Shown piece after piece: positions 25,670 to 34,204 of a stretch of 64,000 nt of DNA. Within the stretch, counting starts at the first letter, position 1, and the number at the start of each line of letters is the position of its first letter. The notes under the pieces are model-generated. The model was not told the DNA's origin, did no database searches, and was given only the letters and a program-made list of their open reading frames with translations. Both the position numbers and the translations under genes were made by a program. The stretch comes from Rhizobium mesosinicum (GTDB lineage Bacteria; Pseudomonadota; Alphaproteobacteria; Rhizobiales; Rhizobiaceae): contig NZ_JAEUAK010000007.1 of NCBI RefSeq assembly GCF_019511345.1, forward strand, positions 213,640 to 277,639, written 5' to 3'.

Positions 25670-26296
25670 ATGTCTATCGTTGCTTCCATGGAGTGGCGCT
25701 ACGCCACCAAGAAATTCGCCGAAGAGCGGCTTACGGACGCTGAGGTCGACGACCTCCTGGAGGCCGTGCGGCTCGCACCCTCGTCCTACGGTCTACAGCC
25801 GTACAAATTTATCGTCATCAAGGATCCCGCGCTTCGTGAGACACTCCGCGCTGCGGCCTTCAACCAGCCGCAGGTCGCCGATGCCTCGCATCTCCTAGTC
25901 ATCGCATCCGAGACGGACGTGAATGAGCAGACCGTCGCCCGCTTTATTGACAATGCCGCAAAGGCGCGCTCCGTTGATCGTACGGCGCTCAAGCCACGCG
26001 AAGACTTCATCAACAACTACCTCGCCCCGTTTACCAAGGACATGCGCAGCGAGTGGGCGCAGAAGCAGGCCTATCTTGCGCTCGGCGTGTTTGTTGCCGC
26101 TGCCGCCGAAGCGAAGATCGACATGTGTCCAATGGAAGGACTCGACCGTCCCCGGATCGACGAAATCCTCGACCTTTCTTCCAAGAACCTCACGACCGTC
26201 GCCTTCGTGACGCTCGGCAAGCGCTCGTCCGAAGACCCGGCTGCGGCATTCGCCAAGGTGCGCAAGACGACGGAAGAGCTTTTTCCCACCGTCTGA
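25670..26296 (+). CDS. NAD(P)H-dependent nitroreductase family protein
   Basis: 208-aa FMN-dependent nitroreductase (NfsB-like). The FMN-binding opening MEWRYATKKFAEERL is followed by LLEAVRLAPSSYGLQPYKFIVI, the central QAYLALGVFVAAAAEAKIDMCPMEGLD and the C-terminal TVAFVTLGKRSSEDP. Such enzymes reduce nitroaromatics, quinones or aldehydes using NAD(P)H. It sits in the MarR-linked operon between an NmrA-type and a quinone oxidoreductase gene. Confidence 0.92.
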   Translation: MSIVASMEWRYATKKFAEERLTDAEVDDLLEAVRLAPSSYGLQPYKFIVIKDPALRETLRAAAFNQPQVADASHLLVIASETDVNEQTVARFIDNAAKARSVDRTALKPREDFINNYLAPFTKDMRSEWAQKQAYLALGVFVAAAAEAKIDMCPMEGLDRPRIDEILDLSSKNLTTVAFVTLGKRSSEDPAAAFAKVRKTTEELFPTV

Positions 26297-26325
26297 TTCA
26301 ATCCTGCGATCCTGTGGAGCACCTT

Positions 26326-27291
26326 ATGAAGTCCATCAGCCTTTTGAAATACGGTGATGCCGTGGAGGGCACCTCCTTCCTGGAAGTTCCAGAGCCGGGT
26401 AACCCTGGACCGGGAGAAGTGCTGGTCCAGGTCGACTTCGCTCCCGTCAACTTCAACGACCTTATGGTTCCCTGGGGCATTTACCCTTGGAAGCCAACGC
26501 CTCCCGCGGTTCTTGGCACTGAAGGGGCAGGGACGATCATCGGACTTGGTGACGATGTCGAACGGCTTTCGGTCGGGACCCGCGTCGTCTTGCCATTCGG
26601 TTCGCAGACCTGGCGCGAGCGTCTAGTCGTTCGTGCTGACGATCTGGTCACCGTGCCCGCAGTCATCCCCTCGGAGCAGGCATCCGTCCTGACCATCAAC
26701 GGCGCGACGGCCTGGATGCTTCTCCACGATTTCGTCACTCTGAAGCCCGGAGACGGCGTTGTCTTCAGTGCTGCCACCTCAGGGGTCGCGCGATGGCTGA
26801 TCGCAATTGCCAGGCATCGGGGTCTTCGCACGGTGGGTCTCGTTCGCCGTGCAAGCGACATCGAGATCGTCAAGGGCGCCGGCTGCGACTTTGTCTTCGG
26901 CGTCGATGATGATCTGGCTGCCGCTAAGGCCTCCATTGGAGATTTCGACATTCGTCTTGGCCTCGACGTCGTCGGCGGAGCCGTGGCCGGAAAGGTTGCG
27001 TCCTTCATCGACTTCAGGGGTCATCTCGTCACCTACGGCGCCATCAGCAAGGCGCCCATGGAGGTTCCCGTCTGGAACTACACGTTCAAGGAATTGACGA
27101 CGCGCGGCTTCTTCGAAGGCTCGGACGACAACCTGAAGAAAATCGTGCCAGCCCTTCGACAGCTTCTGAGGATCGACGGGATCGGCGATGTCGAGCAGCC
27201 CTTCGCCGGGATCTATCGCCCGGAGGACGCAAAAGCGGCGATCAAACAGGCGACGCTCGGCCGGCGCGTGCTTCTCGACTTCAGATCCTGA
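26326..27291 (+). CDS. Zinc-independent alcohol dehydrogenase / quinone oxidoreductase
   Basis: 321-aa MDR-superfamily reductase. The N-terminal GroES-like domain (VDFAPVNFNDLMVPWGIYP) is followed by a Rossmann fold (PGDGVVFSAATSGVARWLIAIARHRGLRTVGLVRR); the usual GxGxxG is altered. No cysteine-rich structural zinc loop is seen, typical of MECR/QOR-like 2-enoyl or quinone reductases. It starts at ATG 26326, 30 bp after the nitroreductase gene. Confidence 0.88.
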   Translation: MKSISLLKYGDAVEGTSFLEVPEPGNPGPGEVLVQVDFAPVNFNDLMVPWGIYPWKPTPPAVLGTEGAGTIIGLGDDVERLSVGTRVVLPFGSQTWRERLVVRADDLVTVPAVIPSEQASVLTINGATAWMLLHDFVTLKPGDGVVFSAATSGVARWLIAIARHRGLRTVGLVRRASDIEIVKGAGCDFVFGVDDDLAAAKASIGDFDIRLGLDVVGGAVAGKVASFIDFRGHLVTYGAISKAPMEVPVWNYTFKELTTRGFFEGSDDNLKKIVPALRQLLRIDGIGDVEQPFAGIYRPEDAKAAIKQATLGRRVLLDFRS

Positions 27292-27323
27292 CCTGAATTG
27301 GCCGTGTTGGAAAGGAATGATCG

Positions 27324-27734
27324 ATGACCGACAATGATCCGGTGATAGCGAGCTTCAAGCGATGGGTAGCAATGCCCGTCGTGACGGCCAGGTGTCCGGT
27401 GCGTGACGTGCTCGATCGTCTTGGGGAGAAATGGACGACGCTAATGATCATGGCGCTTGCCGATGGTCCAAAGCGGTTCAGTGAGCTCAGGAGAGCAGTA
27501 CCCGACATCTCCAAAAGGTCGCTGACCTTGGCCCTTCGGAACCTCGAAGAGGACGGGATCATCACCCGGCACGTGTTTCCGACGAACCCGCCCGCCGTCG
27601 AATACCGGCTAGCCCCGTTAGGCGCGACCATGCTCGAGCCATTGGCCGGAATGATCGCCTGGGCCGAGCGGCATCATCCCGAAATACAGGCGGCGCGAGA
27701 CCGTCGCCGAAAGGAGTTGGCTGCCGAGGTCTAG
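27324..27734 (+). CDS. HxlR family transcriptional regulator
   Basis: 136-aa winged-helix protein. RCPVRDVLDRLGEKWTTLMIMALADGPKRFSELRRAVPDIS is the HxlR signature, with a cysteine near residue 24 that may sense aldehydes or oxidants. ISKRSLTLALRNLEEDGIITR is the recognition part. It lies in the redox operon and may regulate the SDR and decarboxylase genes downstream. Confidence 0.92.
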   Translation: MTDNDPVIASFKRWVAMPVVTARCPVRDVLDRLGEKWTTLMIMALADGPKRFSELRRAVPDISKRSLTLALRNLEEDGIITRHVFPTNPPAVEYRLAPLGATMLEPLAGMIAWAERHHPEIQAARDRRRKELAAEV

Positions 27735-27805
27735 GCTTGGGGTAACACAGGCAAATAGCGTTGACCATGTCCGGGCAGCGACTGCAGACAGCAAACCGTA
27801 ACTAA

Positions 27806-27819
27806 GTGTGCATACACAC
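27806..27819. promoter_or_regulatory. Operator dyad upstream of the 27837 SDR gene
   Basis: GTGTGCATACACAC is almost a perfect palindrome and matches the TGTG(T/C)AT...ACACA cores at 24187 and 24256. It lies 18 bp upstream of the SDR start, between hxlR and the SDR gene, suggesting a second promoter under the same MarR-type regulator. Confidence 0.6.
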
Positions 27820-27836
27820 AAATAAAGAGGATCATC

Positions 27837-28589
27837 ATGACTGGAAATCTTGAAGGTAAAACAGCAGTCATCACCGGTGGCGGCACGGGCATTGGTCTCG
27901 CCACGGCCAAGAAGCTGGCATCCGTAGGCGCGTTCGTGTTCATCACCGGTCGCCGCAAAACCGAACTCGACGCTGCCGTGGCTGCGATCGGTCCGAATTC
28001 GTTCGCTGTCCAGGCAGACGTCTCCAAGAATGAAGACCTTGATCGTCTCTATGAGACGGTGGCGAGCCAACGCGGCAAAATTGACATTCTTTTTGCCAAT
28101 GCCGCCGTCGCTGAAGGAGCGCCTCTTGGCGCGATTACCGAAGAGCATTTCGACAAGCACTTTAACATCAACGTTCGCGGCCTGCTGTTCACGGTGCAGA
28201 AGGCGCTCCCGCTTCTTGTCGACGGCGGCTCGATCGTTCTGACCTCGTCGGTCTCGGCGTTCACCGCTGACCCGGGTCTCAGCGTCTACAGTGCGACCAA
28301 GGCAGCCATTCGGAGCCTCGCTCGCTGCTGGATCCTCGATCTCAAGGATCGAAAGATCCGGGTCAACACGATCAGCCCTGGCTCGACCGAGACGCCCGGA
28401 CTTGCTGGACTTGCCGGCCCAGATGGCGACACGAAAGGCCTCTTCGAGTTTCTTGGCAGCCGCATTCCGCTCGGTCGCCTCGGCAGGCCGGAAGAAATCG
28501 CAAATGCCGTCGCCTTTCTCGCGTCCGATGCTGCGAGCTTCATCAATGGCGCCGATCTTCAGGTCGATGGCGGTGCTGAACAGATTTGA
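27837..28589 (+). CDS. SDR family oxidoreductase
   Basis: 250-aa classical short-chain dehydrogenase. The cofactor motif TGGGTGIG is near residue 13, NAAV replaces the usual NNAG near 88, the catalytic serine lies in VLTSSVS near 141, and YSATK near 154. The C-terminus ends ADLQVDGGAEQI. It has its own ribosome-binding site (AAAGAGGA) and an upstream operator dyad. Substrate unknown. Confidence 0.92.
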   Translation: MTGNLEGKTAVITGGGTGIGLATAKKLASVGAFVFITGRRKTELDAAVAAIGPNSFAVQADVSKNEDLDRLYETVASQRGKIDILFANAAVAEGAPLGAITEEHFDKHFNINVRGLLFTVQKALPLLVDGGSIVLTSSVSAFTADPGLSVYSATKAAIRSLARCWILDLKDRKIRVNTISPGSTETPGLAGLAGPDGDTKGLFEFLGSRIPLGRLGRPEEIANAVAFLASDAASFINGADLQVDGGAEQI

Positions 28590-28641
28590 TGATCTATATG
28601 GGGCGTGGCGATTGCGGCGCTCCATTCGCGAAGGAATGGGT

Positions 28642-30009
28642 ATGATCGACGAACTTACACTTATGGCTGATGCCGACCGCCGCGCTGCAGACTACATCGC
28701 TTCGGTGGATCGACGTCGGGTGTTCCCGGATCAGGCGGCACTCGATGCCCTGTCGAAATTCTCCGAGGAACTGCCGGATGAGGGACGGCCTGCGGAGGAG
28801 GGGCTAGCACTTCTCGACGAGGTTGGTTCCCCGGCAACCGTCACGAGCAACGGCCCACGGTACTTCGGCTTTGTCGTCGGCGCTTCGCTTCCGGCGGCGG
28901 CAGCAGCCGATCGCCTGCTCGGCGCCTGGGATCAGGGAGCGACCTTGTTTGCCACGTCTCCGGTCTCGGCCACGGTCGAGGAAGTCGCGGCAAAGTGGGT
29001 GCTCGACATACTTGACCTGCCAAGAGACAGCGCGGTCGGCTTCGGAACGTCGGCCACGGCATGCGGCATTACCTGTCTGGCAGCGGCACGCCGCTCTCTT
29101 CTGAAGAAGCATGGATGGGATCTTGATGAGGACGGCCTGATCGGCGGCCCGCCGATAAAAGTCGTCGTCTCAGCGAAAATCCACATCGTTGTGTTGAAGG
29201 CACTCAGGATCCTCGGGTTCGGAAAGAAAGACATCCTGCTTGCGCCGATCGACGACTTCGGTCGGGTCGACCCGGACAGACTTCCTCAGATCGACGACAG
29301 GACCATCGTCTGTCTGCAGGCGGGCGAGGTCAACACCGGTGAATTCGACCCGTTCACGCAGATCATTCCGATCGCCAAGGCGGCAGGAGCCTGGGTTCAC
29401 GTGGACGGCGCGTTTGGTCTGTGGGCGAGGGCGTCCGAGAAGCATCGCTACCTGACGGGCGGTATTGAACTCGCCGATAGCTGGACGACGGATGGTCACA
29501 AGTGGCTGAACACGCCCTATGATTCTGCGATGGCGATCTGCCGAGATCCCGATGCGCTCGCGGAAGCCATGAACAGCGATGCCGTCTATGCCTCGGGCTC
29601 CAAAAAGGCGCAGAAGAACCTGACCTTGGAATTCTCCCGCAAGGCGCGCGGTGTTCTGATCTGGGCGGCATTGCGTTCGCTTGGACGTAAGGGCGTTGCT
29701 GAGCTTGTCGAACGGCATCTGTCTCAGGCCAAGCGCCTTGCGACAGAGCTGGAAGCGGCCGGCTTCACCATTCTCAATCGCGTTGTCCTCAACCAGGTCC
29801 TTGTCAGAGCCGACGATGACGAGACGACCGCCTGGATCAGGGCCGAAGTCGAAAAGTCGGGTGAGGCATGGTTCGGCGCATCGACATGGGATGGCAAGGC
29901 TGCCTTCCGGCTTAGCGTTTCGTCCTGGCGGACGACAGACGATGACATCACCCGGCTTATCGCGCTTCTGTCGAGGTTGCGTGAGGAGGCAAAGGCGAGA
30001 TCTAGATGA
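28642..30009 (+). CDS. PLP-dependent group II decarboxylase-like protein
   Basis: 455-aa type I PLP enzyme of the pyridoxal-dependent decarboxylase family (DDC/GAD-like). PRYFGFVVGASLPAAAAADRL and a GFGTSATACGITCLAAAR cofactor-phosphate region are followed by HVDGAFGLW (Asp contacting PLP) and DSWTTDGHKWLNTPYD with the Schiff-base lysine. The start at 28642 fits AAGGA six bases upstream; the frame is open far upstream. It may act on aromatic or other amino acids; it is probably cotranscribed with the SDR gene 52 bp before. Confidence 0.87.
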   Translation: MIDELTLMADADRRAADYIASVDRRRVFPDQAALDALSKFSEELPDEGRPAEEGLALLDEVGSPATVTSNGPRYFGFVVGASLPAAAAADRLLGAWDQGATLFATSPVSATVEEVAAKWVLDILDLPRDSAVGFGTSATACGITCLAAARRSLLKKHGWDLDEDGLIGGPPIKVVVSAKIHIVVLKALRILGFGKKDILLAPIDDFGRVDPDRLPQIDDRTIVCLQAGEVNTGEFDPFTQIIPIAKAAGAWVHVDGAFGLWARASEKHRYLTGGIELADSWTTDGHKWLNTPYDSAMAICRDPDALAEAMNSDAVYASGSKKAQKNLTLEFSRKARGVLIWAALRSLGRKGVAELVERHLSQAKRLATELEAAGFTILNRVVLNQVLVRADDDETTAWIRAEVEKSGEAWFGASTWDGKAAFRLSVSSWRTTDDDITRLIALLSRLREEAKARSR

Positions 30010-30227
30010 GGAATATGGAAGTCGAAGTTGCTTACCCATCGTGGTAGGATCTGGTGCCTGAATCGCTGGACCATTGCTCGCTTCTCTGCACGCGACCTGG
30101 ATTTCATCACCGTGCCCAGCAGTTGCTGGTGGTTGTGACCTGCACGTCAACGAGCTCTGCCTGGAAATCGACCCGCTTGTTGCCCGACGCAGTGACGAGC
30201 ACCGCTCCACATACGTTGGATTGGATT

Positions 30228-30683
30228 TCAGAGCTTTGCCGCCAGTGTTTTCACCGCTTCTGCTTCCGCTTCCGTCAACTGAGACAAGTAGTTCTGCACG
30301 ATCGCTACCTGTTTTGGTCGCGCCGAGGCGAGCAGAGCGCTCCCCGCTTCCCGAAGGACCACTTCGGCCTCCCTGCCGTTTCTCCGCCGCTCGATCAAAC
30401 CGCGCTCCTGCATCCGTGTGAGCTGGTGCGATAGCCGGCTCTTGTCCCATCCGAGCGATTTCAACAGCTCGCTTTGGGACAATACCAGTCCTTGCTCACC
30501 CAGCTCTTCGATACGAGACAGAACAGAAAAATCAGCCCCACTGACGCCGGGTCCAATCTCGCCTCTCATCACGCTGGCTGTTGTCGCGGAGATCTTCTTC
30601 AGCGCCTGCCATAGCGCAAGTTCATCCTTATTCAGATGCGAACGCGGCTGATATTGCTCGTTCCTATCGATACCTTGGGACAT
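30228..30683 (-). CDS. MarR family transcriptional regulator
   Basis: 151-aa winged-helix regulator. GADFSVLSRIEELGEQGLVLSQSELLKSLGWDKSRLSHQLTRMQERGLIERRR is the DNA-binding unit. It starts at ATG 30683, inside the last codons of the SDR gene (20-bp overlap), so the pair is translationally coupled. Two strong palindromes upstream of that SDR gene are its likely operators. Confidence 0.87.
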   Translation of the reverse strand: MSQGIDRNEQYQPRSHLNKDELALWQALKKISATTASVMRGEIGPGVSGADFSVLSRIEELGEQGLVLSQSELLKSLGWDKSRLSHQLTRMQERGLIERRRNGREAEVVLREAGSALLASARPKQVAIVQNYLSQLTEAEAEAVKTLAAKL

Positions 30684-31419
30684 CTGCTCGCTCTGCGCTT
30701 TGCCTGAATAAATCCGCATAGTGTTTTTCGGCAGCGACGAACGCTTCGGCTTCGGTGAACCCAAAACCGATCCTCTGCCGTCCGGCAACCAGTCCACTGA
30801 AGACCGTATCACAAAACGCATCAAGAGGAGCGCCATGCGGATCGGCGCCACCGAGATGCGTCTGTACGGCCGGCGGGATGATTTCCACGACTTGGCAGGA
30901 CGTCTTGGCCAGCGCCTCCCGAAGAATCATCGTGTAACTGTGGATAGCGGCCTTGCACGCGCTGTAGGTAGGGGCGAAGACCTGGGGAACGAATGCGCCT
31001 CCCGAGCTGACATTCGCGATCATTGACGGCATGCGGTGGGAAAGAAGCCGGGGGATCAGCAAATGGTTGAGGTGGATCGGGCCTGCCAGCAATATATCGA
31101 TCTCCGTTTGTCGCTCGGCCCAAGGCGCATCATCTGCAGCGAGGCCGACCCGCCTCTGAATGCCAGCGTTGTTTATGACGACATTCAAGTTCGGCAGGAG
31201 TTCCGAAACACGCGCTGCCAGTGCAATACGATCGATTTCGCTCCCTATGTCGCTGGCGACGACAGTAAGACGATCACTTGTAATACCCGGCCTGGAATGC
31301 TTACGGCCCGTTACCACGACCCGTGCTCCGGCGCCTAAGAACCGCTCTGCGAGGCCGAGGCCTATCCCGCTCGTCCCGCCGGTGATCAGAACTTCACTTT
31401 CCCGGAAATCGAATGACAT
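30664..31419 (-). CDS. SDR family oxidoreductase (DltE-like)
   Basis: 251-aa short-chain dehydrogenase. EVLITGGTSGIGLGLAERFL is the cofactor motif, VVINNAGIQ is near residue 80, NVSSGGAFVP carries the catalytic serine and YSACKAAIH the Tyr/Lys pair. The C-terminal part (GLVAGRQRIGFGFTEAEAF) resembles DltE-type SDRs. It is the first gene of a two-gene operon with marR and is preceded by a GGTTGACATGTCAACC operator. Confidence 0.9.
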   Translation of the reverse strand: MSFDFRESEVLITGGTSGIGLGLAERFLGAGARVVVTGRKHSRPGITSDRLTVVASDIGSEIDRIALAARVSELLPNLNVVINNAGIQRRVGLAADDAPWAERQTEIDILLAGPIHLNHLLIPRLLSHRMPSMIANVSSGGAFVPQVFAPTYSACKAAIHSYTMILREALAKTSCQVVEIIPPAVQTHLGGADPHGAPLDAFCDTVFSGLVAGRQRIGFGFTEAEAFVAAEKHYADLFRQSAERADVPRYR

Positions 31420-31433
31420 CGAAAACCTCCAAT

Positions 31434-31477
31434 GGTTGACATGTCAACCGTAGTGGAGCTAACGTTGATATGTCAAC
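31434..31477. promoter_or_regulatory. Paired operators between SDR/marR and DUF4345 genes
   Basis: A perfect 16-bp palindrome GGTTGACATGTCAACC (31434-31449) and a near-perfect one GTTGATATGTCAAC (31464-31477), 29 bp centre to centre, lie in the 83-bp divergent gap. They are probably bound by the MarR protein at 30228-30683. Confidence 0.75.
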
Positions 31478-31502
31478 TGATTGAACAAAAGAGCTTTCCA
31501 CG

Positions 31503-31898
31503 ATGCTCCAGACAATGAGCTTATTTGTGATGTTGACGGCGCTCTACAGCATCTACGCTGGCGCGCGCTCCAACATCAGCGTCTGTCGGGCGAGCGATCT
31601 GGCACCTGCTCAGGCGATGATGGGCTCCGTCTTTGGTTGCATGGCCGTCTTCATCGGCGTGCTGCTTATCCTTTGCGCCCGCGACCTCCAGAACCGAGGA
31701 TCGATAGTGATGTGGGAGGGCGTTCTGAGATTGGTTGCCGGAAGCATCATGATGTACTTCACGACGAGAGATACGTCAGGGACGATGTCTCGCTCGCGGC
31801 CGCTCTTCGACCTTATCGTAGGGCTGGTATACGTGGTCGCACTGCCGATAGCGCTCGAACGATCACCGCTTTATCTCCTTCTGGACCGGCTGAGGTAG
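31503..31898 (+). CDS. Small membrane protein, DUF4345-like
   Basis: 131 aa with about four hydrophobic segments: residues 1-20, MMGSVFGCMAVFIGVLLILCA (about 39-60), LRLVAGSIMMYF (about 75-90) and LIVGLVYVVALPIAL (about 105-120). The size, helix spacing and SIYAGARSNIS segment recall DUF4345 proteins. It diverges from the SDR/marR operon and shares the operator region. Function unknown. Confidence 0.6.
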   Translation: MLQTMSLFVMLTALYSIYAGARSNISVCRASDLAPAQAMMGSVFGCMAVFIGVLLILCARDLQNRGSIVMWEGVLRLVAGSIMMYFTTRDTSGTMSRSRPLFDLIVGLVYVVALPIALERSPLYLLLDRLR

Positions 31899-32251
31899 TT
31901 TCCTCGGCGCACTCGCGTTGTAAAACCTGAGCTGCCCTTCCGAAAACAATCGCTACGACGACGCTGCTTTGTGTATGGGGGCCACAGCAGCTGCCTGTCG
32001 ACACGACGTTACCCGAAATCATGGAAGGAGCCTCGCCTCGATGCCATCGGTCGTTAGCATCGGCTCGCGAATTGGTGACCGAACCATGCTCTGCCAAGAA
32101 CGCCGAAGTGGTGACCAGTGCCACGAGGAGCTTTCCGATTCTCTCCAACCCGGCGCCAACCCGCACCTGTTTTGCTTTCTGACCGAAGGACTACATCGGT
32201 TATAGGCGCCCGATCTGGCGCACAAAGCCAGTTAGGCTGGGCCGTCTGCCG
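31899..32251. other. Gene-free stretch between DUF4345 and lysR
   Basis: About 350 bp between a plus-strand and a minus-strand gene, both ending here. The open frames are short and compositionally poor. No clear terminator hairpin or repeat was seen. Confidence 0.4.
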
Positions 32252-33151
32252 CTAGGAAGAAGTTAGTTTGTATGCCCGAACGTGCTCAATGAGCGCGCGC
32301 AGCTTGGGCGCCATATTCCGTCGGTTGGGGAAGTAAAGGAAGAACCCTGGAAATGGCGGCAGATACTCGTCCAACGCCGTGATCAACTCGCCGCGATCGA
32401 TATATAAACGAAACGTCTCTTCCAGCGCGAACGTGATACCGCCGCCAGCGAGCGCGGTCCGGACCATCAGATGCAGATCGTTGGTGGTGATTTGTGGCTC
32501 GACGGCAACGTCAAAACCTATGCCATCCTCCTCGAACTCCCATCGATAAGGCGCGGCACTCGGAGACGGACGCCAGCCTATACAGCGATGATGCATGAGT
32601 TCCCGAGGATGGCGGGGCGTTCCATTTACCTCGAAATATTCTGGCGTCGCGACGACCACTTCTCTTTCTTCTTTGGTCAGGGGAACAGCGACCATGTCCT
32701 GCTCGATCACCTCACCGAGCCGGACCCCCGCATCGAATCCGGCTGCGACGATATCAAAGACATCGTCCGTCACCGTCACATCGATCGTGATGCCAGGATG
32801 GGTTTTTGCGAAGGACGCGATCAGTGGGCCAGACAGGAACTGCTCGGCGATTGATGTGACCGCGATCCGCAGCAAGCCACTCGGTCTGGTGTCACCCGCC
32901 ACATTCTCAAACGCGGATCTGACCTCGGCCATTGGTTGGGACAGTGTTTCGCGGAAGCGGTCGCCTGCTTCGGTGAGCCGCACGCTACGGGTCGTGCGGC
33001 TGACGAGCGCGATGCCGCAGATATCCTCAAGCCGGCGTATTCCCTGGCTTACGGCGGAGCGTGTGACGCCCAGTCGTTCGGCCGCGGCCCTGAAATTGCC
33101 CTCTTCGGCGACAGCCAGAAACACCGGCACAAGGTTCAGGTCGATTGTCAT
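32252..33151 (-). CDS. LysR family transcriptional regulator
   Basis: 299 aa. The N-terminal winged helix (VPVFLAVAEEGNFRAAAERLGVTRSAVSQGIRRLE) and a periplasmic-binding-like effector domain from about residue 90 are present. It diverges from the 33294-35437 operon. A dyad GCTAAC-N7-GTTAGC lies in the gap next to its own start and is the likely LysR box. Confidence 0.93.
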   Translation of the reverse strand: MTIDLNLVPVFLAVAEEGNFRAAAERLGVTRSAVSQGIRRLEDICGIALVSRTTRSVRLTEAGDRFRETLSQPMAEVRSAFENVAGDTRPSGLLRIAVTSIAEQFLSGPLIASFAKTHPGITIDVTVTDDVFDIVAAGFDAGVRLGEVIEQDMVAVPLTKEEREVVVATPEYFEVNGTPRHPRELMHHRCIGWRPSPSAAPYRWEFEEDGIGFDVAVEPQITTNDLHLMVRTALAGGGITFALEETFRLYIDRGELITALDEYLPPFPGFFLYFPNRRNMAPKLRALIEHVRAYKLTSS

Positions 33152-33162
33152 TGTCGCCTCCT

Positions 33163-33181
33163 GCTAACCAATATCGTTAGC
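33163..33181. promoter_or_regulatory. LysR-type operator dyad
   Basis: GCTAAC CAATATC GTTAGC: 6-bp perfect inverted arms around a 7-bp spacer, located 12 bp from the lysR start and about 110 bp from the divergent operon. This fits autoregulation and activation by the adjacent LysR protein. Confidence 0.6.
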
Positions 33182-33293
33182 GAAAAGGGAATACAAGCGA
33201 CAATCGGTTTTGTCTACCTTCTACCCGTGGCCGACAGTCGCATCCCGCACAGCACGGCAGGCAATAACAACGATCACCGAAGGAGATATCCAA

Positions 33294-33860
33294 ATGACGA
33301 ACATCAAGATCACGCTCGCAGCAGCATTGGCGCTCGGAATTTGCGCCCGACCTGTCGCTGCGCAGGATAGTGCGTGCCCCCGGGAAGGCGCCGAAGCTCC
33401 TCTCGCACTTCATGCTGACTGGATCATGAAGGGCTGGGAGCGTCATGAAGGGGATGGCAAATTCGTGTTCGCAGAAAAGCTGAACAAGTACTACGACCTG
33501 GAGGACACGAAAGGCGTTTTCTACGATAATTTCGCGCCTGGAAGCACACAGCTCTTTGACAACGCGGCTCGCTACGGGGCCAACTGGGAGGCGTTGCAGA
33601 ATGCCGCCCGATCCGTCCGCCACGGATTGACCGGGGGCCATGACGCAATCGTCGGCGGCACAGTTGCTTCGACGACTCTTGGCTTCGTTGGCCGTATCGA
33701 TCGCCTTGATGGCAAGGTGATCGCTTTTGACGGCCGCTCGCAGCTGGGCTGGGAATGCACTGGTGGCAAATGGAAGATCCGGCACGAATTGAACTACGCC
33801 TCGGTCGTCGAACCAGAGACCATTCAGTCTTTCCTGGGCAAGACGGAGGCGGCACAATGA
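33294..33860 (+). CDS. Exported NTF2/SnoaL-like protein
   Basis: 188 aa with a probable signal peptide (about residues 1-24: positively charged start, LAAALALGICARPVAAQ). The mature part is an NTF2-like domain (ADWIMKGWERHEGDGKFVF... YDNFAPGSTQLFDN ... DGRSQLGWECTGGKWKIRHELNYAS). ATG 33294 follows AAGGAGATATCC. It is first in an operon and overlaps the next gene (ATGA). Periplasmic location is predicted; ligand unknown. Confidence 0.7.
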   Translation: MTNIKITLAAALALGICARPVAAQDSACPREGAEAPLALHADWIMKGWERHEGDGKFVFAEKLNKYYDLEDTKGVFYDNFAPGSTQLFDNAARYGANWEALQNAARSVRHGLTGGHDAIVGGTVASTTLGFVGRIDRLDGKVIAFDGRSQLGWECTGGKWKIRHELNYASVVEPETIQSFLGKTEAAQ

Positions 33861-34108
33861 CCACCGCAACGCCTTCACACCCTTATGTCGGCATGTGGGA
33901 GACCGCAGACGGCCGCATCCGTCATCAGTTGCTTCCGAACGGCCGCTACGACGAGGCGCGTGGCCGACGCGAAAGTGCCTATCAAGGACGATACGAGGTG
34001 TCGGGAGATCACATCGAGTACTGGGACGACACCGGCTTTACTGCCGACGGCGATTTCGTCGATGGCGTCCTCTACCACGCGGGCATGGTTCTCTATCGCA
34101 AGCCGTAG
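33857..34108 (+). CDS. Atu4866-family small protein
   Basis: 83 aa. The sequence YVGMWETADGRIRHQLLPNGRYDEARG...YQGRYEVSGDHIEYWDDTGFTADGDF matches, from memory, the small beta-rich Atu4866 family described in Agrobacterium. It overlaps the preceding gene by four bases and lies in the LysR-linked operon. Function unknown. Confidence 0.75.
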   Translation: MTTATPSHPYVGMWETADGRIRHQLLPNGRYDEARGRRESAYQGRYEVSGDHIEYWDDTGFTADGDFVDGVLYHAGMVLYRKP

Positions 34109-34204
34109 TCTGGAACCACGCTGGAATACCCAATGCCGGCGTGGTCCAATTCTCTCGCTTGATAGGAATATCTGCGTCCGTGACAACCAGTTCAAAAGGA
34201 AGCG

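Noticed and set aside
29170..30450. 426-codon minus frame opposite the decarboxylase gene
   Set aside because: A shadow of the plus-strand PLP enzyme, which has clear catalytic motifs.
31969..32205. 78-codon plus frame in the gap before lysR
   Set aside because: Cysteine/serine/arginine-rich, no family pattern, lies in a region where both neighbouring genes end.
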